64,000 nt of DNA from CBDCZY01 sp965224745 (GTDB lineage Bacteria; Pseudomonadota; Gammaproteobacteria; Methylococcales; Methylomonadaceae), in the NCBI GenBank assembly GCA_965224745.1, contig CBDCZY010000002.1, forward strand, positions 1,054,001 to 1,118,000. Reading direction: 5' to 3'. The first letter of the stretch is position 1, and every line of letters starts with the position of its first letter. The translations under genes and the position numbers were made by a program. Below are positions 26,635 through 36,499 of the stretch, one piece after another. The notes beneath the pieces are model-generated. The model did not search any database and was not told the origin of the DNA. It saw only the letters and a program-made list of their open reading frames with translations.

Positions 26635-27532
26635 AGAAACTCTTAAAAACGATAGGAGTTTCTTCTTCATTTTCAAAGCTAATCATTTCCCAAGCATCTT
26701 TTTCTTCGAGCAATTTTCTTAGTAATTTATTATTTAATCCGTGTCCTGATTTATACCCCCGAAATTCGCCGATCAGCGGATGACCCAATAAGTATAAATC
26801 ACCAATGGCATCTAGTATTTTGTGTTTGACAAATTCATCGGTACATCTCAACCCATCCTCATTGAGAACACGTTCATCATCAACAACAATAGCATTATCA
26901 AGACTACCGCCCAAAATCAAATTTTGTTGTCTGAGCATCTCTATGTCTTTCATAAAACCAAAAGTTCTGGCCCGGCTGACTTCCTTGACGAAGGATGTTG
27001 ATGAAAAGTCCATGCTGGCTGTTTGTACTTCATTGGTAAAAACCGGGTGTTCAAAATCGATTGTAAAGGTTACTTTAAACCCGTCAAGTGGCTGAAAAGA
27101 AGCCCACTTTTCGCCCTCTTCAACTTTGACTTCTCGCTTTATCTTGATGAATTTTTTGGGTTCATTTTGCTCAAGCAAACCCGCTGACTGTATCAGAAAT
27201 ACAAAGGGTCCCGCGCTACCATCCATGATGGGGACTTCCGCTGAACTAACATCAATTAAGGCGTTATCTACCCCTAGCCCTGCCAGCGCCGACAATAAAT
27301 GCTCAATCGTTGCAATTTTAACTTTACCACGCACCAGGGTTGTGGAAAGAACCGTTTCACCTACATTTTCCGGTGTTGCCTCAACAATCACTGGCTCATC
27401 AAGATCGACCCGCCTGAATTTTATGCCAGAATTAGGTTCTGCTGGCCGTAAAGTAAGATAGACTTTTTTGCCGGAATGGAGACCTACACCTGTCGCCCTG
27501 ATTACATTTTTTAAAGTTCTTTGACTTATCAT
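26600..27532 (-). CDS. lpxC: UDP-3-O-acyl-N-acetylglucosamine deacetylase LpxC
   Basis: This is the zinc enzyme of the first committed step of lipid A synthesis. The ATG at 27532 gives the standard start MISQRTLKN; the frame extends five codons further without support. Zinc ligands are visible in EHLLSAL and in KHKILDAIGD (His and Asp), and the SGHGLNN block is present. Length (310) is typical. It follows ftsZ with a gap of 175 bases, as in many relatives. Confidence 0.97.
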   Translation of the reverse strand: MISQRTLKNVIRATGVGLHSGKKVYLTLRPAEPNSGIKFRRVDLDEPVIVEATPENVGETVLSTTLVRGKVKIATIEHLLSALAGLGVDNALIDVSSAEVPIMDGSAGPFVFLIQSAGLLEQNEPKKFIKIKREVKVEEGEKWASFQPLDGFKVTFTIDFEHPVFTNEVQTASMDFSSTSFVKEVSRARTFGFMKDIEMLRQQNLILGGSLDNAIVVDDERVLNEDGLRCTDEFVKHKILDAIGDLYLLGHPLIGEFRGYKSGHGLNNKLLRKLLEEKDAWEMISFENEEETPIVFKSFFNTEIHFDENA

Positions 27533-27707
27533 AAAACTGACACACAATTAAGAAAGCGAAAAAGCATCCGCACAGTAGCACATTTTACCTCAACAATTAA
27601 AGCTGAACTCGCATCCATTTCAAGTCATTCTATATTTGGTTTTAAGCATACACATCCTTGTGCATTTGCTCAGGGTCAACTATAGAGACTGTTACAAAAA
27701 CCTTAGC

Positions 27708-28895
27708 CTAATCTGCTTGTCTTCGTAAAAAAGCGGGAATATCTAAATAATCTAAGTCCATTTGTTTTTTGCTTTGAGCTCCGAATGATGCCGCATTTTC
27801 AGAATGTTCTTCGTTTCCTGCTGGGTTCTGAGGCTGTTGCGCCGCTTCTTTTCTTAAGTAAGTCGGCATTCTAATGGTTTCATAATTCAACTCACCGTTT
27901 CGTTTTCTGATTGAGGTAACTTGTGAGGCAGTAGCTCGACGTGGATCGTTTAAACCCGTTGCAACCACCGTTACTTTGATATCATCATTCATTTCAGGAT
28001 TCACAGCTGTACCAATTTTGATCACTGCGTCTTCTGCGGCAAATTCATGTACGATCTTGCCAATTTCATTAAATTCAGCCATACCCAAATCCTGACATGA
28101 GATATTGACCAAAATTCCGCGAGCCCCTTGTAGATTAATATCTTCCAACAATGGACAAGCAATAGCTTTTTCAGCCGCATCGCGGGCACGATTTTCGCCA
28201 CTCCCGGAACCTGCTCCCATCATGGCCATACCCATTTGCGACATCACTGTTTTCACATCAGCAAAATCAACGTTTATTAATCCTGGGCTAATGATCAGTT
28301 CAGAAATACCTCTAACTGCTTCCAGCAAAACATCATTTGCTGCATTAAAAGCGCCGACCAGACTGACATTATGTCCCAACACAGACAACAATTTTTCATT
28401 TGGAATGGTAATCAACGAATCAACATGTTCACTCAATTCATCCAAACCTTTTTCCGCCACTGCCATCTTTTTAGTACCTTCAAAAGGGAATGGTTTAGTA
28501 ACAACAGCTACCGTCAAAATACCCATATCTTTGGCTACTTCTGCAATCACTGAGATTGCTCCTGTTCCAGTTCCACCACCCATTCCGGCCGTTAAGAAGA
28601 TCATATCCGACCCTTCTACGACTTCTTCGATGCGATCACGATCATCCAGGGCAGCTTGTCGCCCAACTTCCGGATTCGTACCAGCACCCAATCCCTTGGT
28701 TAACTCTCCACCAATTTGTAGCACTGAGTCGACATTAATGCCGGTTAGCGCTTGAGCATCCGTATTGGCGCAAATGAAGTCTACACCGTCTATACCATTG
28801 ATTGACATGTGATTGACTGCATTACCACCACCACCGCCAACTCCAATCACTTTAATTTGTGCGTTCTGACATGGATCCATTAACTCGTATTTCAT
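27708..28895 (-). CDS. ftsZ: Cell division GTPase FtsZ
   Basis: This 395-residue tubulin homologue forms the division ring. The nucleotide loop GGGTGTG is at 106-112 and the synergy loop INVDFADVK supplies the catalytic aspartates. After a variable linker the conserved tail DYLDIPAFLRRQ, which binds FtsA and ZipA, is intact. The start has AGGGG upstream. ftsA ends 35 bases before. Confidence 0.98.
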   Translation of the reverse strand: MKYELMDPCQNAQIKVIGVGGGGGNAVNHMSINGIDGVDFICANTDAQALTGINVDSVLQIGGELTKGLGAGTNPEVGRQAALDDRDRIEEVVEGSDMIFLTAGMGGGTGTGAISVIAEVAKDMGILTVAVVTKPFPFEGTKKMAVAEKGLDELSEHVDSLITIPNEKLLSVLGHNVSLVGAFNAANDVLLEAVRGISELIISPGLINVDFADVKTVMSQMGMAMMGAGSGSGENRARDAAEKAIACPLLEDINLQGARGILVNISCQDLGMAEFNEIGKIVHEFAAEDAVIKIGTAVNPEMNDDIKVTVVATGLNDPRRATASQVTSIRKRNGELNYETIRMPTYLRKEAAQQPQNPAGNEEHSENAASFGAQSKKQMDLDYLDIPAFLRRQAD

Positions 28896-28930
28896 CTCTA
28901 TACCCCTTAATTCAAATGTAAAAAAAATAA

Positions 28931-30166
28931 TTAAAAATTACCTTGAAACCAACTTTTGACCCTGGCCCAAAGGCCACCAAACCCTGCATTTTCAATAGCG
29001 ACATGATGTCCTGATCTGCGATGATCCTTCCCGTAAAGTATCAAACCAACCCCTGTTGCATACACTGGATTCTTAATAACATCAGCTATTCCTTTAACAT
29101 ATTGGGGAGCTCCCACCCGTACTGGCATGTGGAATATCTCTTCTGCCAATTCAACCACTCCTTTTACTTTCGAACTACCACCACTCAATACAACCCCGGC
29201 AGCGATCATATCTTCGAAACCACTACGTCTTAATTCAGACTGCACTAACATAAACAACTCTTCATAACGCGGCTCTACGATTTCCGCCAAATTCTGCTTG
29301 GAGATTTGCCGCGTGGGTCGATCTCCTATGCTGGGTACTTCAATCATTTCTTCAGCTTCGGCGAATTGAGTCAGCGCTGAAGCATGCTCACGCTTAATAT
29401 CTTCAGCAAACTGAGTAGGCGTCCTCAAAGCGACCGCTATATCATTGGTCACTTGATCTCCAGCAATGGGTATGACAGCAGAATGCCTGATCGAACCATC
29501 TGTAAATATTGCAATGTCGGTAGTACCGCCGCCTATGTCGATCAAACACACCCCTAAATCTTTTTCATCACTGGTGAGGACAGCATTACAGGATGCGAGC
29601 TGTTCGAGAACAATATCGTCAACTTCTAAGCCGCATCGGCGAATACATTTGATAATGTTCTGTGCAGCGCTTAACGCACCAGTAACCATATGAACCTTGG
29701 CCTCTAATCTGATGCCAGACATACCAATGGGTTCTTTGATGCCATCTTGTCCGTCGATAACGAATTCTTGAGGTAAAATATGCAGAATTTTTTGATCAGC
29801 AGGAATCGGCACCGCTCTAGCAGAATCAATCACTCGATCAACATCGTACTGTGTAACCTCTTTATCCTTGATTGCCACGATGCCATGAGAATTAAGACTG
29901 CTAATATGACTGCCCGCGATACCAGCAAATACCGAATCGATTCGACATCCTGCCATCAGTTCAGCTTCTTCGATAGCTCGTTGTATTGAATGAACAGTCG
30001 ACTCCAAATTAACTACCACCCCTTTTTTGAGTCCTCTCGAAGGATTCACACCAATACCAATAATTTCAACTTCACCTTCGCTGGATAGCTCTCCGACTAT
30101 TGCAGCAACTTTGGAAGTACCAATATCTAAACCTATGATGAGGTTTCTATCTGTTTTTCTAGCCAT
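28931..30166 (-). CDS. ftsA: Cell division actin-like protein FtsA
   Basis: This 411-residue protein tethers FtsZ to the membrane. Seen are the actin-fold phosphate loop IIGLDIGTSKV, the DIGGGTTDIAIF block, and a C-terminal amphipathic helix ending VKSWFQGNF that inserts in the membrane. Length is normal. It lies between ftsQ (78-base gap) and ftsZ. Confidence 0.97.
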   Translation of the reverse strand: MARKTDRNLIIGLDIGTSKVAAIVGELSSEGEVEIIGIGVNPSRGLKKGVVVNLESTVHSIQRAIEEAELMAGCRIDSVFAGIAGSHISSLNSHGIVAIKDKEVTQYDVDRVIDSARAVPIPADQKILHILPQEFVIDGQDGIKEPIGMSGIRLEAKVHMVTGALSAAQNIIKCIRRCGLEVDDIVLEQLASCNAVLTSDEKDLGVCLIDIGGGTTDIAIFTDGSIRHSAVIPIAGDQVTNDIAVALRTPTQFAEDIKREHASALTQFAEAEEMIEVPSIGDRPTRQISKQNLAEIVEPRYEELFMLVQSELRRSGFEDMIAAGVVLSGGSSKVKGVVELAEEIFHMPVRVGAPQYVKGIADVIKNPVYATGVGLILYGKDHRRSGHHVAIENAGFGGLWARVKSWFQGNF

Positions 30167-30244
30167 TTGTTATCTCTAACTATTGTTGCTCATTAACTTG
30201 CGTAAATTTCTCAATTGGGCTTCACCAGCCATTATTTCCCATCG

Positions 30245-30985
30245 CTATAGCCGGTCATGGTGCCACGTGACTGCGAATCCATTCGGATACCTTAAATCTA
30301 TTTTTTTAATAACATCTAACTCATCCTTTTGCCCTGGTTGCAATAAGGATTGCAGTAACCTATGCAAACTTTTTTTCTGATCTTTTCTACCAAAAACTAA
30401 ATATATCCCATTCTGCAACTTGATTTGCCAAGATTGACGATCAGTGATATTAAATTCCTGAACTGCTAACCCATAAGGCGCTAGCATTCCATTCAATTCA
30501 TGCAATAATTTAAATATTTTTTGCTGTTGTTCATCTGGCCCTGAAAGTAAAACTATTTCTTTGAATGGCTCAATATCATCCGGTGTAAACAACTCCCCAT
30601 GCTTATTCAACAAGCTCTGTTTCCCCCATCTGGCTACTGGCCGTTGCTCCTCTATCTGAATAACAATAGTGCCCGGCCAGCTGCGTATTACTTTAGCTCG
30701 CTTTACCCAGGGCAAGGCGATGGCCGCATCATTAATCGCTTGCAGGTCAGCCGAAAAAAAATCACTATCAACGACATGAGATAGTAAGGCTTGTTTAAGC
30801 AGCATTTGATCTAATTGTATAAAAGTGCCTTCTACCTTCACATAACGGATAGGAAACCAACTATGAGCGCTGCCCTTGAAAAACAGACTCATGACTAGAG
30901 TAATAACTGCTAAAAGCAGTATCATCCAGCGATGACTTGTGCTTTCGTCGTACCTTGTTAATGGTGTATCAAATACTGCGCTCAT
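30245..30985 (-). CDS. ftsQ: Cell division protein FtsQ
   Basis: This 246-residue bitopic protein of the divisome has one membrane helix at about 21-40 and a periplasmic POTRA domain starting near RYVKVEGTF, followed by the FtsQ domain that contacts FtsB and FtsL. The W-x-K-x-(A)-x-V-x-R-x-W-P-G pattern is clear. It overlaps the end of ddl by 17 bases. Confidence 0.95.
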   Translation of the reverse strand: MSAVFDTPLTRYDESTSHRWMILLLAVITLVMSLFFKGSAHSWFPIRYVKVEGTFIQLDQMLLKQALLSHVVDSDFFSADLQAINDAAIALPWVKRAKVIRSWPGTIVIQIEEQRPVARWGKQSLLNKHGELFTPDDIEPFKEIVLLSGPDEQQQKIFKLLHELNGMLAPYGLAVQEFNITDRQSWQIKLQNGIYLVFGRKDQKKSLHRLLQSLLQPGQKDELDVIKKIDLRYPNGFAVTWHHDRL

Positions 30986-31913
30986 AGCTCGTTTCCAATA
31001 TGCGCCATACTAATTCTTCAAAATTTATCCCGGCTGCATTCGCGGCCATAGGGACAAGGCTGTGATCAGTCATTCCAGGCACAGTATTAACTTCTATCAA
31101 CTGTGCTTGTTGCTGCTGATCGATAAACACATCGACTCGTCCCCATCCTCTTACACCAATTACATGGCAAGCTTTTAAAGCCAACCGCTGAATGTCTTTT
31201 TCCTCTTTTTCAGTAAGTCCGCAAGGAAAATGATATTGGGTGGTATTGGCTTCGTATTTTGCTGCATAGTCATAAAACTGATGCGGGGTTTCTAATCGAA
31301 TAACAGGCAGTGCTGCGTCATTTAAAATAGCGACTGTATATTCCTTTCCGGTGACCCATTGTTCCGCATAAACAGGGCTATTGTATTGGCTTGCTTCGTC
31401 CCAACCGAATTGTAATTCAGCCTTTGTTGTTGCTTTTGACATGCCTATACTGGATCCTTCTAATGACGGCTTGATAATTACCGGCATGCCTAATTGTTCC
31501 AGGCATTCGTCAACATTAGCTTCTTCAAACAACAGATACCACTTTGGGGTTGGTAATTGATAGCTCTGCCAACACAGCTTGGTTTTAATCTTATCCATGC
31601 TCAATGCCGAAGCGAGTATGTCACTACCGGTATAAGGCAAGCCTAAGCATTCTAAAAACCCTTGTATGGTTCCATCCTCACCCCCACGACCGTGAATCAT
31701 GTTAAATACTCGATCAAATGAATTCTCAAAAAGGGTACTAAAGCCTTCTTGTGTATCAACTGCAATCGCATCAACACCTTGATTTCTTAAGGCTTCCAGC
31801 ACTGCTTGGCCACTATTCATGGAGATTTTCCTTTCCGCAGAAAGCCCACCCATCACCACAGCGACTCGACCAAATTCTTTTGGATCTTGTATGCTCCGCG
31901 ACTTAACCTGCAT
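30969..31913 (-). CDS. ddl: D-alanine-D-alanine ligase
   Basis: This 314-residue ATP-grasp enzyme makes the dipeptide used by MurF. Diagnostic blocks are VVMGGLSAERKIS, HGRGGEDGTIQGF, IKPSLEGSSIGM and EVNTVPGMTDHSL. It sits two bases after murB and overlaps ftsQ, consistent with one transcript. It is of the DdlB type by location in the dcw cluster. Confidence 0.97.
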   Translation of the reverse strand: MQVKSRSIQDPKEFGRVAVVMGGLSAERKISMNSGQAVLEALRNQGVDAIAVDTQEGFSTLFENSFDRVFNMIHGRGGEDGTIQGFLECLGLPYTGSDILASALSMDKIKTKLCWQSYQLPTPKWYLLFEEANVDECLEQLGMPVIIKPSLEGSSIGMSKATTKAELQFGWDEASQYNSPVYAEQWVTGKEYTVAILNDAALPVIRLETPHQFYDYAAKYEANTTQYHFPCGLTEKEEKDIQRLALKACHVIGVRGWGRVDVFIDQQQQAQLIEVNTVPGMTDHSLVPMAANAAGINFEELVWRILETSYERSI

Positions 31914-31915
31914 GT

Positions 31916-32851
31916 TTAACCCCTTTCTCCTACAATTTGTACTTCCCGTTGTAATCGCACACCCTGTTTCTTATCAACCTCTTCTATTACTAAATCAATT
32001 AGTTGCTCAATTTCAGCTGATGTCGCTTTACCTTCATTGACAATAAAATTGGCATGCATATTCGAAACGCACGCATCACCTATACGATGACCTTTTAATC
32101 CACTGACCTCTATTAGTCTGGCTGCATAATCACCTGGTGGGTTTTTAAACACTGAACCACAACTCGGCTTATTAATAGGTTGCGTTGTAGAGCGTCTTAA
32201 CATCATTTCGCGGATCTTATTTCGACCATCCGTTGACACCGATTTGGTTAACTGTAACGTCATAGAGATAAACCATTCATCCATTGGTCCATTCACTTGG
32301 CGGTAGCTTATTTCATATTCAGCAGGATCACGCTTGATAATTTTTCCGGATTGCGTGATGCTTTCAACCTGCTGAACTAACTGCCAAGTCTCTTTGCCAA
32401 ATGCTCCGGCATTCATTTTCAGGGCTCCGCCCATCGTGCCCGGAATACCTGCCAAAAACTCTGCATCCGTCATATCTTGTTTTTCACTAAAGCGGGCCAC
32501 CTTCCCACAACGGGCACCTGCTTCTACACATAATGTCTGTTCGTCTATTTTGGTTATTTTTTCTAAACAACCACGAAGGCTAACCACCGTTCCGCGAATA
32601 CCACCATCACGGATAAGTAAATTGCTGCCTAAACCCAACCAAAATAATGGTTCATTACTATTCAGGCTTTGCACAAAATCAGACAAGTCTTGTTTGTCTG
32701 TCGGAAAATACAAACGGTCTGCAAGTCCACCAGTCCGCCAGCTTGTGTAACGATCTAATTTTTCATTAAGCAATAGGCGACCTTTCATAGTTTCACTTTT
32801 TCCCAGATTAAACTCTGTTTTGGTTGATCGATATCCATCATTTGCTAACAT
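31916..32851 (-). CDS. murB: UDP-N-acetylenolpyruvoylglucosamine reductase MurB
   Basis: This FAD enzyme completes UDP-MurNAc. The TSWRTGG start of the FAD domain, the GLGSNLLIRDGG block and the catalytic serine in CGSVFKNP are seen. The longest frame starts at 32851, overlapping the murC stop by seven bases. A second ATG at 32788 (MKGRLLLNEKL) matches the usual length of the family better, so the first 21 residues are doubtful. Confidence 0.95.
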   Translation of the reverse strand: MLANDGYRSTKTEFNLGKSETMKGRLLLNEKLDRYTSWRTGGLADRLYFPTDKQDLSDFVQSLNSNEPLFWLGLGSNLLIRDGGIRGTVVSLRGCLEKITKIDEQTLCVEAGARCGKVARFSEKQDMTDAEFLAGIPGTMGGALKMNAGAFGKETWQLVQQVESITQSGKIIKRDPAEYEISYRQVNGPMDEWFISMTLQLTKSVSTDGRNKIREMMLRRSTTQPINKPSCGSVFKNPPGDYAARLIEVSGLKGHRIGDACVSNMHANFIVNEGKATSAEIEQLIDLVIEEVDKKQGVRLQREVQIVGERG

Positions 32852-34287
32852 TTTCTTTGTGCGATAGCTGATTGCAATTGACTGGGTAGTTCGGCTGCTA
32901 TATGTCCCACATTACCCGCTCCCATTGTCAACACCACATCTCCTGGCTCTACGATTCCTGCTAATACTTCTGGTAAAACCTGAATGTCTTTGATAAAAAT
33001 CGGATCAACCTGTCCTCGCATACGAATGGCTCGGCTTAATGTCTTACCGTCAGCACCCGCTATATATTCTTCTCCTGCAGAATAAATGTCGAGTAGCAAC
33101 AACACATCTACCGTTGATAAAACCTGCACAAAATCTTCAAACAAATCTCTGGTTCGGGTATAGCGATGCGGCTGAAATACGACTACAGCACGCCTACCTG
33201 GCCATGCTTGCTGTAATGCATCTAAGGTTGCGGCCAATTCCCGTGGATGATGTCCATAGTCATCCAACAAAATTAAACGGTCTTCTCCGAGTGGTATCTC
33301 CCCATTAATTTGAAAACGGCGGCCTACCCCGCTGAATTTTTCCAAGCTTTCAGTGATAGCTTCATCAGCCACCCCTAAATTAGAAGCGACAGCAATCGCA
33401 GCCGTTGCATTTTGTACATTATGCAAACCAGGCATATTCAACTTTACGTTCAAAGAAGTGGATCCATGCCTTTCAACCCGAAAGAAGGTCTGTAGCCCTT
33501 GTCGATGAATGTCAAGTATCTGAACATCTGCTTCAGGATGCATACCGTAAGTAATAACTGGTTTAGAGATATCTGACAAAATAGCTCTGACACCCGGATC
33601 ATCAATACAAACCACGGCCAAACCATAAAATGGAAGATGATGTAAAAACTCTATAAATGTCTCTTTCAGTTTTTGATAATTATCACCGTAAGTCGCCATG
33701 TGATCTTGGTCTATATTGGTAACAATCGAGATCATGGACTGTAAATATAAGAAAGATGCGTCGCTTTCATCTGCCTCAGCTACCAAGTAGTGACCCTTAC
33801 CTAGCTGGGCATTGGTACCTGAACTATTCAATCGACCACCAATAACAAACGTCGGATCAAGGCCTGCTTCAGCCAAAATACTTGCGGTTAAACTTGTCGT
33901 CGTTGTTTTACCGTGGGTTCCAGCGACGGCTATACCAAATCTGAAGCGCATCAGTTCAGCTAACATTTCGGCGCGAGGAATGACCGGTATTTTACGAATT
34001 ATAGCTTCATCAACTTCTGGGTTGCTTCGGTCTACAGCACTGGATGTAACGACTACATTGGCACCTTGAATATGCTCCCTCGCATGGCCTATTTTAATGT
34101 CTACCCCTAGCTGTTCAAGACGTGTTGTTGCTGGATTGGCCTTTAAGTCTGAACCTGAAACTATATATCCTAGATTAAACAAAACCTCCGCAATACCGCT
34201 CATGCCGGTACCGCCGATTCCTACCAGATGAATGTTATGAATCCGTTCCATCACTTGCTGATGGATAGTTGGCGCCACAGCGCTCAT
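32845..34287 (-). CDS. murC: UDP-N-acetylmuramate-L-alanine ligase MurC
   Basis: This ligase adds the first amino acid of the peptidoglycan stem. Seen are the IHLVGIGGTGMSGIAE nucleotide-sugar domain, the ATP loop GTHGKTTTTS and the FQPHRYTRTRDL C-terminal block. I place the start at ATG 34287, which overlaps the murG stop as ATGA; the frame extends seven codons further upstream. Length 480 is normal. Confidence 0.97.
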   Translation of the reverse strand: MSAVAPTIHQQVMERIHNIHLVGIGGTGMSGIAEVLFNLGYIVSGSDLKANPATTRLEQLGVDIKIGHAREHIQGANVVVTSSAVDRSNPEVDEAIIRKIPVIPRAEMLAELMRFRFGIAVAGTHGKTTTTSLTASILAEAGLDPTFVIGGRLNSSGTNAQLGKGHYLVAEADESDASFLYLQSMISIVTNIDQDHMATYGDNYQKLKETFIEFLHHLPFYGLAVVCIDDPGVRAILSDISKPVITYGMHPEADVQILDIHRQGLQTFFRVERHGSTSLNVKLNMPGLHNVQNATAAIAVASNLGVADEAITESLEKFSGVGRRFQINGEIPLGEDRLILLDDYGHHPRELAATLDALQQAWPGRRAVVVFQPHRYTRTRDLFEDFVQVLSTVDVLLLLDIYSAGEEYIAGADGKTLSRAIRMRGQVDPIFIKDIQVLPEVLAGIVEPGDVVLTMGAGNVGHIAAELPSQLQSAIAQRKC

Positions 34288-35351
34288 GCGCTGCACTCCT
34301 GCAAACATATATCTACCACTTGATCAGTAGCATCCAATTTTGCACATAACTTAGCCTTTTCACTCATCCGTAGCAGTTCAGTTCGTTCTTGTTGTAACAT
34401 GAGTACTTTTTCAGCAACTTTTTCAACTGACAGCTGTTGCTCTGAAATTACTACAGCAGCACCAGCTTCCCCTAAATACATGGCATTGGCAGTCTGATGA
34501 TCATCAATCGCGTTCGCTAAAGGCACTAATATCGATGGCACTCCACATGCGGCTAATTCACTAACCGTCATCGCTCCGGCTCGGCATATTACCAAATCTG
34601 CCCAACGATAAGCTTCTCCCATTTTTTCAATAAAAGAGATTACTTCGATTTGGTTAGGTTGGTTAGCGTAGCTTCGTTTCACCTCTTCAACCTGTTTTTT
34701 CCCTGTTTGATGACGTATGTGAATATCGGTTACCTTTCCCAAAACCTTGGGAATGATTTCATTTAGTAGTTTTGCTCCCTGGCTTCCTCCCACTACTAAA
34801 ACATGCAAGGATCGACCAGGTTCTATATTGTTTATTGACTGATCGAAGTTCATCATTTCTTCGCGCAGTGGATTACCCACCCAGCGCGCGTTGACATTAG
34901 CAGGAAAGCTTTGAGGAAATGCTTCAAGTACAACTTTTGCCAACCTATGTAAGAGGCGGTTTGTGGTCCCAGGCACTCTATTTTGTTCATGAATTATCAA
35001 TGGTATTCCCATTAAGCGAGCCATTAATCCGCCAGGCCCTGCAACAAAACCACCCATACCAAGTATTGCATGAGGTCGCCTTATACGTATAACCTGCCAC
35101 GCCTTATAACAGGTAAGAAATAACATAAAAGGGACTTTTAGCAAAGTATTCCAACCTTTCCCCCGGATACCGGTTACTGGCAACCAGTCTATGGCTATTT
35201 CTGCATCTGGCACCACCCTCGCTTCAAGTCCTTTCTTAGTTCCCAACCAGGTCACAATACATCCCCTATTCATAAGCTCTTGCGCAACTGCCAATGCAGG
35301 ATAAACATGTCCGCCGGTTCCACCGGCAAGAATTAAGATGCGCCTACCCAT
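34284..35351 (-). CDS. murG: Lipid II synthase MurG
   Basis: This 355-residue peripheral glycosyltransferase adds GlcNAc to lipid I on the inner face of the membrane. The N-terminal ILAGGTGGHVYPAL loop, the HEQN..PG block and the C-terminal CRAGAMTVSELAA and PSILVPL donor-site blocks are present. Its start lies within the end of ftsW (19-base overlap). Confidence 0.97.
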   Translation of the reverse strand: MGRRILILAGGTGGHVYPALAVAQELMNRGCIVTWLGTKKGLEARVVPDAEIAIDWLPVTGIRGKGWNTLLKVPFMLFLTCYKAWQVIRIRRPHAILGMGGFVAGPGGLMARLMGIPLIIHEQNRVPGTTNRLLHRLAKVVLEAFPQSFPANVNARWVGNPLREEMMNFDQSINNIEPGRSLHVLVVGGSQGAKLLNEIIPKVLGKVTDIHIRHQTGKKQVEEVKRSYANQPNQIEVISFIEKMGEAYRWADLVICRAGAMTVSELAACGVPSILVPLANAIDDHQTANAMYLGEAGAAVVISEQQLSVEKVAEKVLMLQQERTELLRMSEKAKLCAKLDATDQVVDICLQECSA

Positions 35352-36499
35352 TCCGGTTTTCCTTTTGGCGTGTCAGCGTGGATAGTTTGAACTTCATTAT
35401 AAATTCGACATAGAATAGATAAAGAGATTATGGTTATAACAACACTCCCGCCTCCATAACTCATTAATGGTAATGTTAACCCTTTGGTAGGCAACGAACC
35501 CATATTTACACCCATATTTACAATAGCTTGAAAGCCGATCCAGATAGCAATACCATATGCCACATAAGCCGAGAAAAATTGGCCGGCCCGTTCCGCTTCC
35601 ATTCCAATTCTAATAGCTCTCCAGATTAAAATAGTAAACAGAAAAATGACAGTTGAAGCCCCTATAAAACCTAACTCCTCAGCAATCACTGAAAACAGAA
35701 AATCAGTATGCGATTCGGGCAAAAAAAACATTTTTTGAATACTGCTGCCTAAACCAACACCAAACCATTCACCGCGACCAAAGGCTATCAACGCATTGAC
35801 CAATTGATACCCGGTATTGTCAGCGTCAGCCCAAGGATCCCAAAAACTCGTGATTCGCTGTAATCGATAGGCGGACTTAATGATTAACATAACTCCGATA
35901 GCAGACACCGACCCGAACAGTAAAATAAACTGCCATAACCGGGCCCCACCCAGGAACATAACCCCCAAGGCGATCGTTAAAAGTATTACGGCCGACCCAA
36001 AGTCAGGTTCTAACAATAATAAAATGCATGCAAAAGCAAACAATAATAACGGCTTTAGCAAGCCATAAACCGAGTTACGGACAGTCTCAAGATGCCTCGT
36101 GACATAACCAGCCATATATATAACTGAGAATAATTTCACAATTTCTGAAACTTGAATGCTGATACCGAATAATGCCAACCACCGCTGGGCACCGTTCACT
36201 TCTTTACCTACAATTAACACCACGACCAACAGAGCCAAGCCCAAAATAAAAAGCCATGGCCCGGACTTTTCCCAAAACTTCATGTTAAATTGCATTACCA
36301 CACCTGCAGCTACCATACCGATAACGATATGAATAAATTGATGCAAAGGATATTTCAAATCAGATGGTTCTTTGTGCAAGTGTAATGAAGCTGACGACAT
36401 CATAATAAAACCAAAGGTTAGTATCACAAGGGCAGTTATGAATAACGTCTTATCCAATCGGTAGCCACCCAATACCAAGGTATTATCATAGACAATCAT
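35333..36499 (-). CDS. ftsW: Septal peptidoglycan polymerase FtsW
   Basis: This 388-residue SEDS-family membrane protein, with about ten helices, polymerises glycan strands together with FtsI. The PDFGSAV block, ALIAFGRGEWFGVGLGSSIQ and PTKGLTLPLMSYGGGS motifs are characteristic. It overlaps the murD stop as ATGA (36496-36499). Confidence 0.97.
   Translation of the reverse strand: MIVYDNTLVLGGYRLDKTLFITALVILTFGFIMMSSASLHLHKEPSDLKYPLHQFIHIVIGMVAAGVVMQFNMKFWEKSGPWLFILGLALLVVVLIVGKEVNGAQRWLALFGISIQVSEIVKLFSVIYMAGYVTRHLETVRNSVYGLLKPLLLFAFACILLLLEPDFGSAVILLTIALGVMFLGGARLWQFILLFGSVSAIGVMLIIKSAYRLQRITSFWDPWADADNTGYQLVNALIAFGRGEWFGVGLGSSIQKMFFLPESHTDFLFSVIAEELGFIGASTVIFLFTILIWRAIRIGMEAERAGQFFSAYVAYGIAIWIGFQAIVNMGVNMGSLPTKGLTLPLMSYGGGSVVITIISLSILCRIYNEVQTIHADTPKGKPEWVGAS

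Noticed and set aside
32789..32851. Extra N-terminal 21 residues of MurB as a new domain
   Set aside because: A second ATG at 32788 gives the normal length; the extension is probably untranslated.
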